57,590 bases of DNA from Bradyrhizobium sp. (GCF_027451485.1 NZ_DAIDJE010000170.1:1-57590), one strand, 5' to 3'. Counted from the stretch's first letter, positions 23,061 through 32,194 are shown. The notes: a model not told the origin generated them from the letters alone. Numbers and translations: made by a program.

Positions 23061-23693
23061 ATGCCGAAAATTTCTCCCTGGCTGCCACGTTCGCTGTTCG
23101 CCTCGCTGGCCATCGTCTCCGTGCTCGCATCAAGCGCCTGGGCCCAAAAGTCGCCGACGCCGACGCGCATCCGGGGCACCATCGAAAGCATCGATGGCAA
23201 GACGCTGAACATCAAGACCCGCGAAGGCAATGACGTGAAGGTGAACATGACCGACGATATCGGCGTCATCGGCATTGCCAAGACCTCGCTTTCGGACATC
23301 AAGCAAGGCAGCTACATCGGCGTCTCGGCGATGCCGCAGCCCGACGGCAGCCAGAAGGCGCTTGCGGTCCACATTTTCCCGGAAGCCATGCGCGGCGCGT
23401 CGGAAGGCTTCAAGCCGTGGGATCTGCGTCCGAACTCGACAATGACCAACGCGACGGTCGCCGAGACCGTTGCCGGCGTCGACGGCCAGGCCATCGATGT
23501 CAAGTACAAGGGCGGCGAGAAAAAGGTGGTGGTGCCGCCGGGTACGCCGATCGTCGCTTTCGTCAGCGGCGACAAATCCGAGATCAAGCCGGGCGCGAAG
23601 ATCATCATCTTCGGGGCGAAGAAGAACGACGACGGCTCGCTGGAAACCAACCGCATCGGCGTCGGTCTCGACGGCATTACCCCGCCGATGTGA
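23061..23693 (+). CDS. Exported protein with DUF5666-like beta domains
   Basis: 210 aa with a Sec signal peptide (SLFASLAIVSVLASSAWAQ). Two repeats resembling OB-fold/DUF5666 modules follow: IRGTIESIDGKTLNIKTREGNDVKVNM and VAGVDGQAIDVKYKGGEKKVVVPPGTPIV, each ending in a segment about how the value changes (GSYIGVSAM; GAKIIIFGA). Likely periplasmic. No catalytic residues are seen and the function is unknown. The ribosome binding site AAGGAAAG precedes the ATG. It converges on lldD. Confidence 0.75.
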   Translation: MPKISPWLPRSLFASLAIVSVLASSAWAQKSPTPTRIRGTIESIDGKTLNIKTREGNDVKVNMTDDIGVIGIAKTSLSDIKQGSYIGVSAMPQPDGSQKALAVHIFPEAMRGASEGFKPWDLRPNSTMTNATVAETVAGVDGQAIDVKYKGGEKKVVVPPGTPIVAFVSGDKSEIKPGAKIIIFGAKKNDDGSLETNRIGVGLDGITPPM

Positions 23694-23748
23694 CCGCGAA
23701 GCAATCATCGCGGGGCGTATGAAGCGGCCGCCAAGGACGGCTGCCTCA

Positions 23749-23766
23749 CCTCTCCCCATGGAGAGG
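23749..23766. repeat. Hairpin between convergent genes
   Basis: Perfect 7-bp stem CCTCTCC / GGAGAGG (23749-23755, 23760-23766) with loop CCAT, between the stops of the exported-protein gene and lldD. It could act as a bidirectional transcript end or belong to a dispersed repeat family of the CTCTCCCC type. There is no T-tract on either side. Confidence 0.45.
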
Positions 23767-23786
23767 GGAGGCCGCGTACTGTTCCT

Positions 23787-24923
23787 TCAAACCGCCAGCA
23801 CGTTGTCGTCGATTTCGGCGATGGTGTTGACGCCGCACAGACCCATCGTGGTGAGAAGCTCGTTGCGGATGATGTCGATTGCCTTGGTCACGCCGGGACC
23901 GCCATAGGCGCCCAGCCCGTGCACATAGGCGCGGCCGATCATGCAGGACTTGGCGCCCTGTGCGAGCGCACGCATCACGTCCTGGCCCGAGCGAATGCCG
24001 CCGTCGAACATCACTTCCATCTTGTCGCCGACCGCGTCGACGATTTCCGGTAAGGCGGCGATCGAGGACGGCGCGCCGTCGAGCTGGCGTCCGCCATGGT
24101 TGGAGACGACAAGCGCCTGCGCGCCGGTCTTGGCGGCCTCGTTGGCGTCCTCGGAATCGAGAATGCCCTTGAGAACCAGCTTGCCCGGCCAGATGCTGCG
24201 GACCCACTCGACATCCTTCCAGTTCAGCGTGGTGTCGAACTGCGTTCCGATCCAGGTGCCGAGCGATGTGATGTCATCGGTGCCTTTCAGATGACCGACG
24301 AGGTTGCCAAACGTGCGGCGCTTGCCGCGCAGCACGCCGGTGACCCAGGCGGGCTTGCTGGCGAAGTCCACCAGTTTCGACAGCGACCATTCCGGCGGCA
24401 CGGTCATGCCGTTCTTGATGTCGGCATGGCGCTGCCCGATCACCTGCAGGTCGACGGTCAGAACCAGCGCGCTGCACTTGGCCGCCATGGCGCGTTCGAT
24501 CAGCGCCTTGATGAAGCCGCGGTCCTTCATGACGTAGAGCTGAAACCAGAACGGCTTGTCGACGTTGGCGGCGACGTCCTCGATCGAGCAGATCGACATC
24601 GTGCTCAGCGTGTAGGGAATGCCCGCGGCCTGCGCGGCGCGGCAGGCATGAATTTCGCCGTCGCCATACTGCATACCGGTCAGGCCGACGGGCGCCAGGA
24701 TCAGCGGGAGCGACGCCGGTTCGCCCAAGATGGTGGTCGAGGGATCGCGCTTTGAGACATCGACCAGGATGCGCTGGCGCAACTTGATTGCTTGAAGGTC
24801 CTCGCGGTTGGCGCGCAACGTTTCTTCGGCATAGGAACCGCGGTCGCAATAATCGAAAAAAGCCTTGGGCACATTTCGGCGGTGGCGCTCGCGCAGATCC
24901 TCGATGCAGGTGATATGTTTCAT
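23787..24923 (-). CDS. lldD: FMN-dependent L-lactate dehydrogenase (alpha-hydroxy-acid oxidase family)
   Basis: 378-aa TIM-barrel flavoenzyme oxidising L-lactate (or a related 2-hydroxy acid) to the keto acid, passing electrons to the respiratory chain. Seen: the N-terminal FFDYCDRGSYAEETL, LPLILAPVGLTGMQYGDGEI, FQLYVMKDRGF, the FMN/catalytic Lys in LVLKGIL, the catalytic His276 and substrate Arg in SNHGGRQLDGAPSS, then FDGGIRSGQDVMRAL. The start is at 24923 (MKHITCIEDLRERH); an in-frame start at 24968 adds 15 residues not expected in the family. The exact substrate is inferred from family resemblance. Confidence 0.88.
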   Translation of the reverse strand: MKHITCIEDLRERHRRNVPKAFFDYCDRGSYAEETLRANREDLQAIKLRQRILVDVSKRDPSTTILGEPASLPLILAPVGLTGMQYGDGEIHACRAAQAAGIPYTLSTMSICSIEDVAANVDKPFWFQLYVMKDRGFIKALIERAMAAKCSALVLTVDLQVIGQRHADIKNGMTVPPEWSLSKLVDFASKPAWVTGVLRGKRRTFGNLVGHLKGTDDITSLGTWIGTQFDTTLNWKDVEWVRSIWPGKLVLKGILDSEDANEAAKTGAQALVVSNHGGRQLDGAPSSIAALPEIVDAVGDKMEVMFDGGIRSGQDVMRALAQGAKSCMIGRAYVHGLGAYGGPGVTKAIDIIRNELLTTMGLCGVNTIAEIDDNVLAV

Positions 24924-25017
24924 GGACGTTTTCCGGCCCCATCTTGCAACTGTAGCTTTGGGTGTCATCTACCATGGCAGGCGTCGGCGCAACATCGCCC
25001 TGGCGCGGCCAATCTGA

Positions 25018-25266
<249 letters not shown>

Positions 25267-25477
25267 GGTTCCCCATGCCGCCAGCGCGGCCGGACAAAAT
25301 TCTCCCATTTTCAATGGGTTATCTTCGGCGGGGTGCCGGCGCGGAAATGATTCATCATATTTTTTGAAGCCATTTTAGCCGCAGCGGCATTATAACCCCG
25401 TCCGACGTTAGCATTGGGGCTGACAACCCGGCTTCTCGGCCACCGGCGCGAGGAGTTCGGGCGGTGCTGGGGGTTTT

Positions 25478-26821
25478 ATGAGCCGCAAATATTTCGGAAC
25501 GGACGGGATTCGGGGCCTTGCCAATGGCCTGATCACGCCGGAACTCGCGCTGAAAGTCGGGCAGGCGGCCGGTCTGGTGTTTCAGCGCGGCGAGCATCGC
25601 CATCGCGTCGTCATCGGCAAGGACACCCGCCTTTCCGGCTACATGATCGAATACGCCATGGTGGCGGGATTTACGTCGGTCGGCATGGATGTGCTGCTGG
25701 TCGGACCAATGCCGACGCCCGCGGTTGCGATGCTGACCAAGTCGATGCGCGCCGATCTTGGCGTGATGATATCGGCCTCGCACAACCTGTTCGAGGACAA
25801 CGGCATCAAGCTGTTCGGCCCGCAAGGCTTCAAACTGTCCGACGACGTCGAAAAGCAGATCGAGCAGTTGCTCGATGAATCGCTCGACCGTCGGCTGGCG
25901 CAGAGCGCGAGCCTGGGCCGCGCCCGCCGTATCGATGGCGTTCACGACCGCTACATCGAATTCGCCAAGCGTACGCTGCCGCGCGACCTCAGCCTTGACG
26001 GCCTGCGCGTGGTGGTCGATTGCGCCAACGGCGCCGCCTACAAGGTCGTGCCGGAAGCGCTGTGGGAACTGGGCGCCGACGTCATTTCGATCGGGGTCGA
26101 ACCCGACGGATTCAACATCAACAAGGAATGCGGCTCGACGGCGCCGGAGGCGCTCAGCCGCAAGGTGCGTGAACTGCGCGCCGATATTGGCATTGCGCTC
26201 GATGGCGACGCCGATCGCGTGATCCTGGTCGACGAGCGCGGCCATCTGGTCGACGGCGACCAGCTTCTGGCCGTGATCGCGCAGAGCTGGAAGGAAGATG
26301 GCCGCCTCGCCAAGCCGGGCATCGTCGCAACCGTTATGTCCAATCTCGGCCTCGAACGCTTCCTCAAGAGCCAGGACATCGAACTCATTCGCACGCCTGT
26401 CGGCGATCGCTACGTGCTCGAGCGGATGCTGGCCGGCGGCTACAATCTCGGCGGGGAGCCGTCCGGCCACATCATCCTGTCGGACTATGCCACCACGGGC
26501 GACGGCTTCGTCGCCGCGCTGCAGGTGCTGGCGGTCGTGCAAAAGCTGCGCCGCCCCGTCTCCGAGGTCTGCCGGCGCTTCGATCCGCTGCCGCAGATCC
26601 TCAAGAACGTCCGTTATCGCTCGGGCAAGCCGCTCGACAATGCGGACGTGAAGTCGGCGATCGATGACGGCGAGAGGCGCCTCAACGGGCATGGCCGGCT
26701 TCTGGTGCGCTCCTCCGGAACAGAGCCGGTCATCCGCGTGATGGGGGAGGGCGATGATCGTCTGCTGATCGAGGAAGTGGTCGACCAGATCGTTTCGGCA
26801 CTCGGTCAGGCCGCCGCCTGA
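25478..26821 (+). CDS. glmM: Phosphoglucosamine mutase
   Basis: Converts glucosamine-6-phosphate to glucosamine-1-phosphate for UDP-GlcNAc, hence peptidoglycan and lipid A. Its 447 aa is the usual length. Seen: YFGTDGIRG at the N-terminus, the phosphoserine loop [15 protein letters not shown] with Ser101, the Mg-binding DGDADRV loop near residue 245, the sugar-specificity loop GGEPSGHI and the phosphate-binding [13 protein letters not shown] at the C-terminus. The GEPSGH form is the GlmM variant and sets it apart from the pgm gene at 3.4 kb. It is monocistronic here, although glmM often follows ftsH or folP. Confidence 0.96.
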   Translation: MSRKYFGTDGIRGLANGLITPELALKVGQAAGLVFQRGEHRHRVVIGKDTRLSGYMIEYAMVAGFTSVGMDVLLVGPMPTPAVAMLTKSMRADLGVMISASHNLFEDNGIKLFGPQGFKLSDDVEKQIEQLLDESLDRRLAQSASLGRARRIDGVHDRYIEFAKRTLPRDLSLDGLRVVVDCANGAAYKVVPEALWELGADVISIGVEPDGFNINKECGSTAPEALSRKVRELRADIGIALDGDADRVILVDERGHLVDGDQLLAVIAQSWKEDGRLAKPGIVATVMSNLGLERFLKSQDIELIRTPVGDRYVLERMLAGGYNLGGEPSGHIILSDYATTGDGFVAALQVLAVVQKLRRPVSEVCRRFDPLPQILKNVRYRSGKPLDNADVKSAIDDGERRLNGHGRLLVRSSGTEPVIRVMGEGDDRLLIEEVVDQIVSALGQAAA

Positions 26822-26918
26822 GATTTCGTGCACAGCCGGCGGGCTTTTCCAGCGCAGCGGGTCCCTTATGGTTCGAGACGGCGCTTCGGTCTCCTCGCCA
26901 GTAGGGTCTCTGCTTTTT

Positions 26919-26958
26919 CCTCATCCTGAGGAGCGCGCGCGCGTTTCGAAGGATGAGG
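26919..26958. repeat. CCTCATCC-type intergenic palindrome
   Basis: Inverted ends CCTCATCC (26919-26926) and GGATGAGG (26951-26958) with a CG-alternating centre (GCGCGCGCGCG). The form CCTCATCCTGAGGAGC...GAAGGATGAGG is one I recall as a frequently dispersed element in Bradyrhizobium and Rhodopseudomonas. It lies in the 226-base gap after glmM. Confidence 0.65.
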
Positions 26959-27047
26959 TCACGATCGCCGCTCGCTACTGTCTCAATTCTTCGCATCGCA
27001 GCCATTTTGTATTGGTAGTGGTCGGGCGAAACCAATCGGCTTAGGAA

Positions 27048-28340
27048 ATGCGCGCTGCATGCACTCACCGCGCCGGGAATGATTTCTTGAACAAGCCTGT
27101 CGTCGTTTCCGAGGGAACACTGAACGAGCCGGTCATCGTCGACGACGCTTCGCCTGCGCTGAAGGCGAGCGCCGCCGGGCCTGCCTATATCGTGCTCGCC
27201 GGCATCAGCTTCTCGCATTTCCTCAACGACACCATGCAGTCGCTGATCGCGTCGGTATATCCGATCCTGAAGGACAGCTACGCGCTCGATTTCGCGCAGA
27301 TCGGATTGATCACGCTGGCGTTCCAGTTCACGGCGTCGCTGCTCCAGCCGCTCGTCGGTCATTTCACCGACAAGAAGGCGCAGCCGTTTTCGCTGGCGAT
27401 CGGCATGTCGTCGACCTTCTTCGGCCTGCTACTGCTCAGCGTCGCCCATCAGTATCTCGTCATCCTGATCGCGGCCGCGCTGATCGGGCTCGGCTCCGCG
27501 GTCTTCCACCCGGAATCGGCGCGCATCGCGCGCCTGGCCTCCGGCGGCCGGTATGGTTTTGCGCAATCGGTGTTTCAGCTCGGCGGCAGCTTCGGTACCT
27601 CGATGGGACCGGTGCTGGCAGCGCTGATCGTCGTGCCGTTTGGCCAGCCCTCAATCGCCTGGTTTTCGTCGATCGCGTTTCTGGCAATCGTCGTGCTGTG
27701 GAAGATCGGCCGGTGGTACCAGCCTCAGATCAGGGCCAAAAATACGACGACGTTTGCGCCGCATCCGGACGCGCCGTCGCGGCGGCGGGTTCTTCTCGCG
27801 CTGGCGGTGCTGGTGGTGCTGTTGTTCTCGAAGCAGCTTTATGTCTCGAGCCTGTCGAGCTACTACATCTTCTATCTGATCGATCGCTTCGGCGTTTCGA
27901 CCCAGGCTGCGCAACTCTATCTTTTCGTCTTCCTGGCTGCGAATGCGGTCGGCGCCTTCTTCGGCGGCCCGCTTGGCGATCGCTTCGGCCGCAAGATCGT
28001 GATCTGGTTCTCGATCGTCGGCGCGCTGCCGTTCACGCTGGCGTTGCCTTACGCGGGGCTGGCGGCGAGTGCGGTGCTGACCGTCTTCATCGGCCTGATC
28101 ATTTCCTCAACCACGTCCTCGATCATCGTGTTCGCGCAGGAACTGGTGCCGCACCGCTTCGGCATGATCTCCGGCGTGTTCTTCGGCGTGGCCTTCGGCA
28201 TCGGCGGCCTTGGCGCAGCGCTGCTCGGCAAGCTCGCCGATCACACCAGCATCGCCTTCGTCTACCAGGTCTGCTCGTTCCTGCCGGCGATCGGATTGCT
28301 CGCGGTATTTCTGCCGAAGATGCGGCAAGGGGCGCATTAG
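27048..28340 (+). CDS. MFS transporter, fosmidomycin resistance (Fsr)-like
   Basis: 430-aa inner-membrane exporter with about twelve transmembrane segments. Seen: the first-helix motif ISFSHFLNDTMQSLIASVYPILK and the loop 2-3 signature QPLVGHFTDKKAQPF, then LIGLGSAVFHPESARIARLASGGRYGFAQSVFQLGGSFGTSMGP, which is typical of the Fsr/YfnC drug exporter branch (proton-driven). The second half has GGPLGDRFGRK. The start is uncertain: the ATG at 27048 and a TTG at 27087 (NKPVVV) are both possible. The substrate is unknown. Confidence 0.88.
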   Translation: MRAACTHRAGNDFLNKPVVVSEGTLNEPVIVDDASPALKASAAGPAYIVLAGISFSHFLNDTMQSLIASVYPILKDSYALDFAQIGLITLAFQFTASLLQPLVGHFTDKKAQPFSLAIGMSSTFFGLLLLSVAHQYLVILIAAALIGLGSAVFHPESARIARLASGGRYGFAQSVFQLGGSFGTSMGPVLAALIVVPFGQPSIAWFSSIAFLAIVVLWKIGRWYQPQIRAKNTTTFAPHPDAPSRRRVLLALAVLVVLLFSKQLYVSSLSSYYIFYLIDRFGVSTQAAQLYLFVFLAANAVGAFFGGPLGDRFGRKIVIWFSIVGALPFTLALPYAGLAASAVLTVFIGLIISSTTSSIIVFAQELVPHRFGMISGVFFGVAFGIGGLGAALLGKLADHTSIAFVYQVCSFLPAIGLLAVFLPKMRQGAH

Positions 28341-28348
28341 CGGGCAGC

Positions 28349-28394
28349 GAACGGCGAAGAAATTGATGTCCTCTCTATTCGCTCCTCGCCGTTC
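28349..28394. repeat. Inverted repeat after the MFS gene
   Basis: GAACGGCGA (28349-28357) pairs perfectly with TCGCCGTTC (28386-28394) across a 28-base AT-richer loop, just past the transporter stop. It is probably a transcript-end structure or a small dispersed palindrome; no T-tract is seen. Confidence 0.45.
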
Positions 28395-28506
28395 AGCATT
28401 CGCCAACTTCTCGTTCATACATCGTTAGCTCCTGTGACGTTTGCCACCGCAATTGTGGACTGACGTCCCGTCCGCTTCAGGAAAATATCAACCTTAAAAA
28501 TTAGGG

Positions 28507-28521
28507 TTAAGCGGCGTTTAA
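28507..28521. promoter_or_regulatory. CtrA-type box (TTAA-N7-TTAA) upstream of the first Omp gene
   Basis: TTAA (28507-28510), GCGGCGT, TTAA (28518-28521) is an exact match to the alphaproteobacterial CtrA consensus half-sites and 7-base spacer, 77 bases before the outer-membrane protein start. It lies in a locally AT-rich promoter-like stretch. That CtrA binds here is inference. Confidence 0.5.
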
Positions 28522-28597
28522 GTATTTGGTGCCATCGTCCGGGCCGTGAGTTCTAGATGTGGGGCCGTCTGCCTCACCGGCCAAAAGGACGAAGCCT

Positions 28598-29443
28598 ATG
28601 CGTAGTGTGAAATTTTTCGTTATTGCCGGAGCGGCATCCCTGTTGTCATCGATGGCGTCCGCCGCCGATATGGCGATTGCACCCCCACCGATGCCCTATG
28701 CGCCTCCGGTCGCCGACTTCGGCGGCTGGTATCTGCGCGGCGATGTTGGATTCAGCAATCAAAGCGTCGGCAGCATCCGCAACACCAATGCCGCGCTCTA
28801 TTCCAACCTGAACTCGTTCCAGGAGACGACCGGCTTCGACACCGGCGGCATTTATCAGCTCGGTGCCGGTTACCAGTTCAATCATTGGTTTCGCGTCGAC
28901 GTGACCGGCCAATATCGCGGCGCCGCGAATTTCCATGGACTTGATCTGATCAGCTACCCCGCTGGCGGCGGAGTGACCGGATACGGAGCTGACGTCTACA
29001 ACGCCAGCAAGTCCGAGTGGCTATTCCTCGCCAATGCCTATGTTGACCTCGGTACCTGGTGGTGCATCACGCCCTACATCGGCGCCGGTATCGGCACCGC
29101 CCGGGTGCAGGTCGCGAATTTCACCGACTCGGGCGTGGTTAACAACGGTGCCGGCGCGGGTCCAAGCCTGGTCTCGGCTGCGACAGGCTCGCAATGGAAT
29201 TTCGCGTGGGCGGTCCACGCGGGCCTCGCCTACCAGGTCACTCCGAACATGGCGATCGATCTCAGCTACAGTTACGTCAATCTCGGTAACGGCACGACCG
29301 GCATCGACGGCGCGTTCGACGGTTCGGTTGGTGGTCACGTGTTCCAGTTCAACAACATCACATCCCAGGACGTGATGCTCGGCGTGCGCTGGAATTTCTG
29401 GAGCCCGCCGGCCTATGCGCCGCCGCTTATCACCAAGGGCTGA
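28598..29443 (+). CDS. Outer membrane beta-barrel protein (Omp25/31-type porin family)
   Basis: 281 aa with a signal peptide (FFVIAGAASLLSSMASAADM) followed by a short proline-rich linker (APPPMPYAPPVADFGG) and an eight-strand barrel signature: WYLRGDVGFSNQSVG near the N-terminus, GAGYQFNHWFRVDVTGQYR, a GYGADVYNASKSEWLFLANAYVDLG strand pair and the C-terminal DVMLGVRWNFW. This matches the Rhizobiales Omp25/31 surface-antigen family found in abundance in Bradyrhizobium. The start is fixed by the signal peptide and AAGGACGAAG. Its second neighbour belongs to the same family. Confidence 0.88.
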   Translation: MRSVKFFVIAGAASLLSSMASAADMAIAPPPMPYAPPVADFGGWYLRGDVGFSNQSVGSIRNTNAALYSNLNSFQETTGFDTGGIYQLGAGYQFNHWFRVDVTGQYRGAANFHGLDLISYPAGGGVTGYGADVYNASKSEWLFLANAYVDLGTWWCITPYIGAGIGTARVQVANFTDSGVVNNGAGAGPSLVSAATGSQWNFAWAVHAGLAYQVTPNMAIDLSYSYVNLGNGTTGIDGAFDGSVGGHVFQFNNITSQDVMLGVRWNFWSPPAYAPPLITKG

Positions 29444-29463
29444 ACCTGACTTAACGCTTCTTG

Positions 29464-29497
29464 ACGGCGCGGGATGTTTCCCGCGCCGTTTTGTTTT
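29464..29497 (+). terminator. Strong intrinsic terminator
   Basis: Perfect 10-bp stem ACGGCGCGGG / CCCGCGCCGT (29464-29473, 29480-29489), loop ATGTTT, followed by TTTGTTTTG. It lies 20 bases past the Omp stop, so the two Omp genes are separate transcripts. Confidence 0.9.
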
Positions 29498-29580
29498 GTC
29501 GAAGCGTCGCGCGATAACGAATGATTAGGGTTAACGGGCGATGATCACATCATGTTCGCAAGTGTGGATGGGAGTGATCG

Positions 29581-30405
29581 ATGCGTAGAGTCCTGCTGGC
29601 GGCGGCGATGTTCGCGATGTCCGCGAGCGCACAGGCCGCCGATATGCCCGATTACCTTCGTGGCTCGCTGTCGGACAATTATTATTCGCCGCCGGTCAAC
29701 TGGCGCGGAGCTTATGTCGGCGGGCAAGGCGCCTGGGCCTCGTCGAGTCAGACCTTTTCCGGTTCGACGATGGATTACACCGCCATTAACGATTTGACCT
29801 CGATCACCAGGCTGGGCGAGATCCGGGGTTTCGGGGCGCCAGTTCCCTTCGGCACGTCAGGGAAGGGCTCCGTCGCATATGGAGCCTTTGGGGGATATAA
29901 TTGGCAGTGGGATGATGTGGTTGCCGGCATCGAGGCATCCTACCTGCATGGTAACCTCGGAGGCAGCGTCAGCGCGACCCGGCAATACAGCAGCGGCGGG
30001 GCGTTGTCCGACGGGCTGTTTCATCTCGGCAGCGTGACGTCGACATCGACGATGGCGATTTCGGATTACGCGACATTTCGGGCCCGCGCCGGCTATGCCT
30101 ACGATTGTTTCCTGCCCTATGCTTTCGGGGGATTTGCTCTCGGCTACGCCAACGTCTCGACGTCGGCGACAATCAATGACTTCTACAGCGCCAGCGCTGG
30201 CGGTCCGTTCATCGCGGCTCCGCCGCTGGCCGCAACCCATACCGGTGAAAACCACCTGGTCTACGGCTACACCGGCGGCCTCGGCGTCGACGTCAGATTG
30301 ATCGCAGGCTTGTTCATGCGCGCGGAGTGGGAATATGTCCGTTTCACTCAGCAAGTCGATACCAACGTCAACACCTTGCGTCTCGGCCTCGGCTACAAGT
30401 TCTGA
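29581..30405 (+). CDS. Outer membrane protein, surface antigen family (second copy)
   Basis: 274 aa with a signal peptide (RVLLAAAMFAMSASAQAADM) and the barrel pattern WRGAYVGGQGAWASSSQ, GAFGGYNWQWDDVVAGIEASYLHG, ATFRARAGYAYDCFLPYAFGGFALGYANV and the C-terminal DVRLIAGLFMRAEWEYVRF...LRLGLGYKF ending in Phe, as recognised by BamA. It is the same family as its upstream neighbour but clearly diverged. It has its own promoter region; the ATTAGGGTTAA stretch near 29523-29533 also occurs upstream of the first gene. Confidence 0.88.
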   Translation: MRRVLLAAAMFAMSASAQAADMPDYLRGSLSDNYYSPPVNWRGAYVGGQGAWASSSQTFSGSTMDYTAINDLTSITRLGEIRGFGAPVPFGTSGKGSVAYGAFGGYNWQWDDVVAGIEASYLHGNLGGSVSATRQYSSGGALSDGLFHLGSVTSTSTMAISDYATFRARAGYAYDCFLPYAFGGFALGYANVSTSATINDFYSASAGGPFIAAPPLAATHTGENHLVYGYTGGLGVDVRLIAGLFMRAEWEYVRFTQQVDTNVNTLRLGLGYKF

Positions 30406-30710
30406 TCGGCGTCCCTTGCGGATCGGCCATTCCTGACATTATCGGTCGCGACTATTCTCTGTTTTCCCGACCTTGGCTGCGGGACATGAAGATTTGCGGC
30501 GACACGTCGTGCTTCCGAGCGCCGCAATCGCGCCGTTATTGCCGCAGTTTTGCCCGCAGCATGAAGCTGCGCCTTGCGAATGCTGCAGAACGCGTTTCGA
30601 CGTTCGTCTGCTTTAACGCGCGATAAACTAACAGGGTCATCAGGAATTTTGCTTAGGAACGATCCGTGGCAATTGGCGTCTGTCCGGCGCGCGTAATTTG
30701 GGGACGTCAG
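30406..30710. other. Intergenic region without clear gene
   Basis: 305 bases between the second Omp gene and the 63-aa gene. I see no tRNA-like fold, no strong hairpin with T-tract and no convincing small reading frame. The 3' part is locally AT-rich (AAACTAACAGGGTCATCAG near 30627-30643) and may hold the promoter of the next gene. Confidence 0.35.
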
Positions 30711-30902
30711 ATGAAGAGCTATTCCATCGTCCGGGTCGGCGACGACTATGTCGTGCAGGCGGAAGAGAAAAGCATCTTGAGGATCGCAAGCCGCCGACGC
30801 GCGGCGCAGCTTGTGAGCGACGCGGCCGAGCTGTTGAACGCGCAGAGCCAGCCTGCGAGCGATGCCGAGACTACCGCCATCGAGCAAAATGAAGTTCCTT
30901 GA
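30711..30902 (+). CDS. Small conserved hypothetical protein (63 aa)
   Basis: MKSYSIVRVGDDYVVQAEEKSILRIASRRRAAQLVS...: a short beta-hairpin followed by an amphipathic helix, with a polar acidic C-terminus. GGGGACG precedes the ATG at 30711. The beta-beta-alpha pattern (YxIVRxGxxYVVxA) recalls other small proteins in this lineage, but no function is known. It lies just upstream of the serC leader; the serC promoter may therefore overlap its 3' end. Confidence 0.65.
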   Translation: MKSYSIVRVGDDYVVQAEEKSILRIASRRRAAQLVSDAAELLNAQSQPASDAETTAIEQNEVP

Positions 30903-30931
30903 CGGTCCGGAATGATTGCCCTATTCACGAT

Positions 30932-30978
30932 GGCGGGACACCTCCCCCCAACGGGAGGCTTGCTATCTGGAAGGGTAG
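30932..30978 (+). promoter_or_regulatory. Structured serC leader (serC-motif-like RNA element)
   Basis: Directly before serC are two hairpins: CCTCCC (30941-30946) / GGGAGG (30953-30958) with loop CCCAAC, preceded by GCGGGACA, and CTATCT (30963-30968) / GGGTAG (30973-30978, two G-U pairs) closed by a GGAA tetraloop. The second hairpin contains the ribosome binding sequence GGAAGGG and ends 3 bases before the ATG, so folding would hide it. Position, shape and gene fit the serC RNA motif described by comparative genomics upstream of serC in Alphaproteobacteria. The match is from memory; a covariance search was not run. Confidence 0.6.
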
Positions 30979-30981
30979 ATC

Positions 30982-32154
30982 ATGACTGTAGCGAAGCCCG
31001 CTTCGCGGCCTCACGTGCCGCATTTTTCTTCCGGACCCTGCGCCAAGCGGCCCGGCTGGACCCCGCAAAATCTCAAGGACGCAGCCCTCGGCCGCTCGCA
31101 CCGTGCGAAGATCGGCAAGGAAAAGCTGAAACGCGCTATCGATCTGACGCGCGAAGTCCTTGAAGTGCCCGCCGATTATCGCATCGGCATCGTTCCGGCA
31201 TCCGATACCGGCGCGGTCGAAATGGCGCTGTGGTCGCTGCTCGGCGCGCGGCCGGTGACGACCCTGTCGTGGGAATCGTTCGGCGAAGGCTGGACCAGCG
31301 ACATCGTCAATCAATTGAAGCTCAAGGACGCGACCAGGCTCGCCGCGCCCTACGGCGACATTCCCGATCTCTCGAAAGTCGATCCAGCGTCCGACATCGT
31401 CTTCACCTGGAACGGAACGACCTCGGGCGTGCGCGTGCCCAATGCCGACTGGATCAGCGCCAAACGCGAAGGCCTTGCGATCTGCGACGCCACCTCGGCG
31501 GCGTATGCCCAGCCGCTCGATTGGCCCAAGCTCGACGTCGTGACCTTCTCGTGGCAGAAGGCGCTGGGCGGCGAGGCCGGTCACGGAATGCTGGTGCTTT
31601 CGCCGCGCGCAGTCGAGCGGCTCGAGAGCTACAAGCCGGCATGGCCGCTGCCGAAAATCTTCCGAATGACCAAGGGCGGCAAGCTCAACGAAGGCATCTT
31701 CGTCGGCGAGACGATCAACACGCCGTCGATGCTGTGCGTCGAGGATTATCTCGATGCGCTGAACTGGGCCAAATCGATCGGCGGCCTGAAAGCGTTGATG
31801 GCGCGCGCCGACGCCAACCTCAAGGTGCTGGCGGACTGGCAGGCCAAGACGCCCTGGATCGATTTTCTCGCCAGGACGCCTTCCATCCGCTCCAACACAT
31901 CCGTGTGCATGAAGATCACGGATCCCGCGGTTTCCTCGCTCACGTCGGATGCGCAGATCGACTTCATCAAGAAGATGGTCGGTCTCGTCGAGAAGGAAGG
32001 AGCCGGTTACGACTTCGCCGGCCACCGCGACGCGCCGGCAGGTTTGCGTATCTGGTGCGGCGCGACGATCGAGGCGAGCGATGTGGCGCTGCTCACGCAG
32101 TGGATCGACTGGGCGTTTGCCGAGACCAAGGCGCAGCTGCCGAAGGCGGCGTAA
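30982..32154 (+). CDS. serC: Phosphoserine aminotransferase
   Basis: A 390-aa PLP enzyme converting 3-phosphohydroxypyruvate and glutamate to phosphoserine, the second step of serine synthesis, and also used in pyridoxine synthesis. Seen: the N-terminal [59 protein letters not shown] with the cofactor Asp, and the PLP-lysine motif [17 protein letters not shown] with Lys193. The form ([10 protein letters not shown], about 390 aa) is the alphaproteobacterial/archaeal-type SerC. It is followed on the same strand by serA after 149 bases, which would make serC-serA the start of the serine pathway here. Confidence 0.95.
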   Translation: MTVAKPASRPHVPHFSSGPCAKRPGWTPQNLKDAALGRSHRAKIGKEKLKRAIDLTREVLEVPADYRIGIVPASDTGAVEMALWSLLGARPVTTLSWESFGEGWTSDIVNQLKLKDATRLAAPYGDIPDLSKVDPASDIVFTWNGTTSGVRVPNADWISAKREGLAICDATSAAYAQPLDWPKLDVVTFSWQKALGGEAGHGMLVLSPRAVERLESYKPAWPLPKIFRMTKGGKLNEGIFVGETINTPSMLCVEDYLDALNWAKSIGGLKALMARADANLKVLADWQAKTPWIDFLARTPSIRSNTSVCMKITDPAVSSLTSDAQIDFIKKMVGLVEKEGAGYDFAGHRDAPAGLRIWCGATIEASDVALLTQWIDWAFAETKAQLPKAA

Positions 32155-32175
32155 GTCATTCGACACGATTGTCGT

Positions 32176-32194
32176 GGCCGGGCTTGACCCGGCC
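32176..32194. repeat. GGCCGGG...CCCGGCC palindrome between serC and serA
   Basis: Perfect 7-bp inverted repeat GGCCGGG (32176-32182) / CCCGGCC (32188-32194) with loop CTTGA, in the 149-base serC-serA gap. The GTCGTGGCCGGGCTT form is like a very common dispersed palindrome in Bradyrhizobium. As an RNA stem it could reduce read-through between serC and serA, though no T-tract follows. Confidence 0.6.

Noticed and set aside
25355..26833. 492-aa minus-strand frame opposite glmM
   Set aside because: No recognisable domain, Arg/Ala-rich composition, and full overlap with an unambiguous glmM gene.
26930..26945. GCGCGCGCGC run as Z-DNA or a CRISPR-like repeat
   Set aside because: It is the short centre of a known-type palindrome; there are no spaced repeats.
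30925..32166. 413-aa minus-strand frame opposite serC
   Set aside because: Shadow of serC, with no domain.
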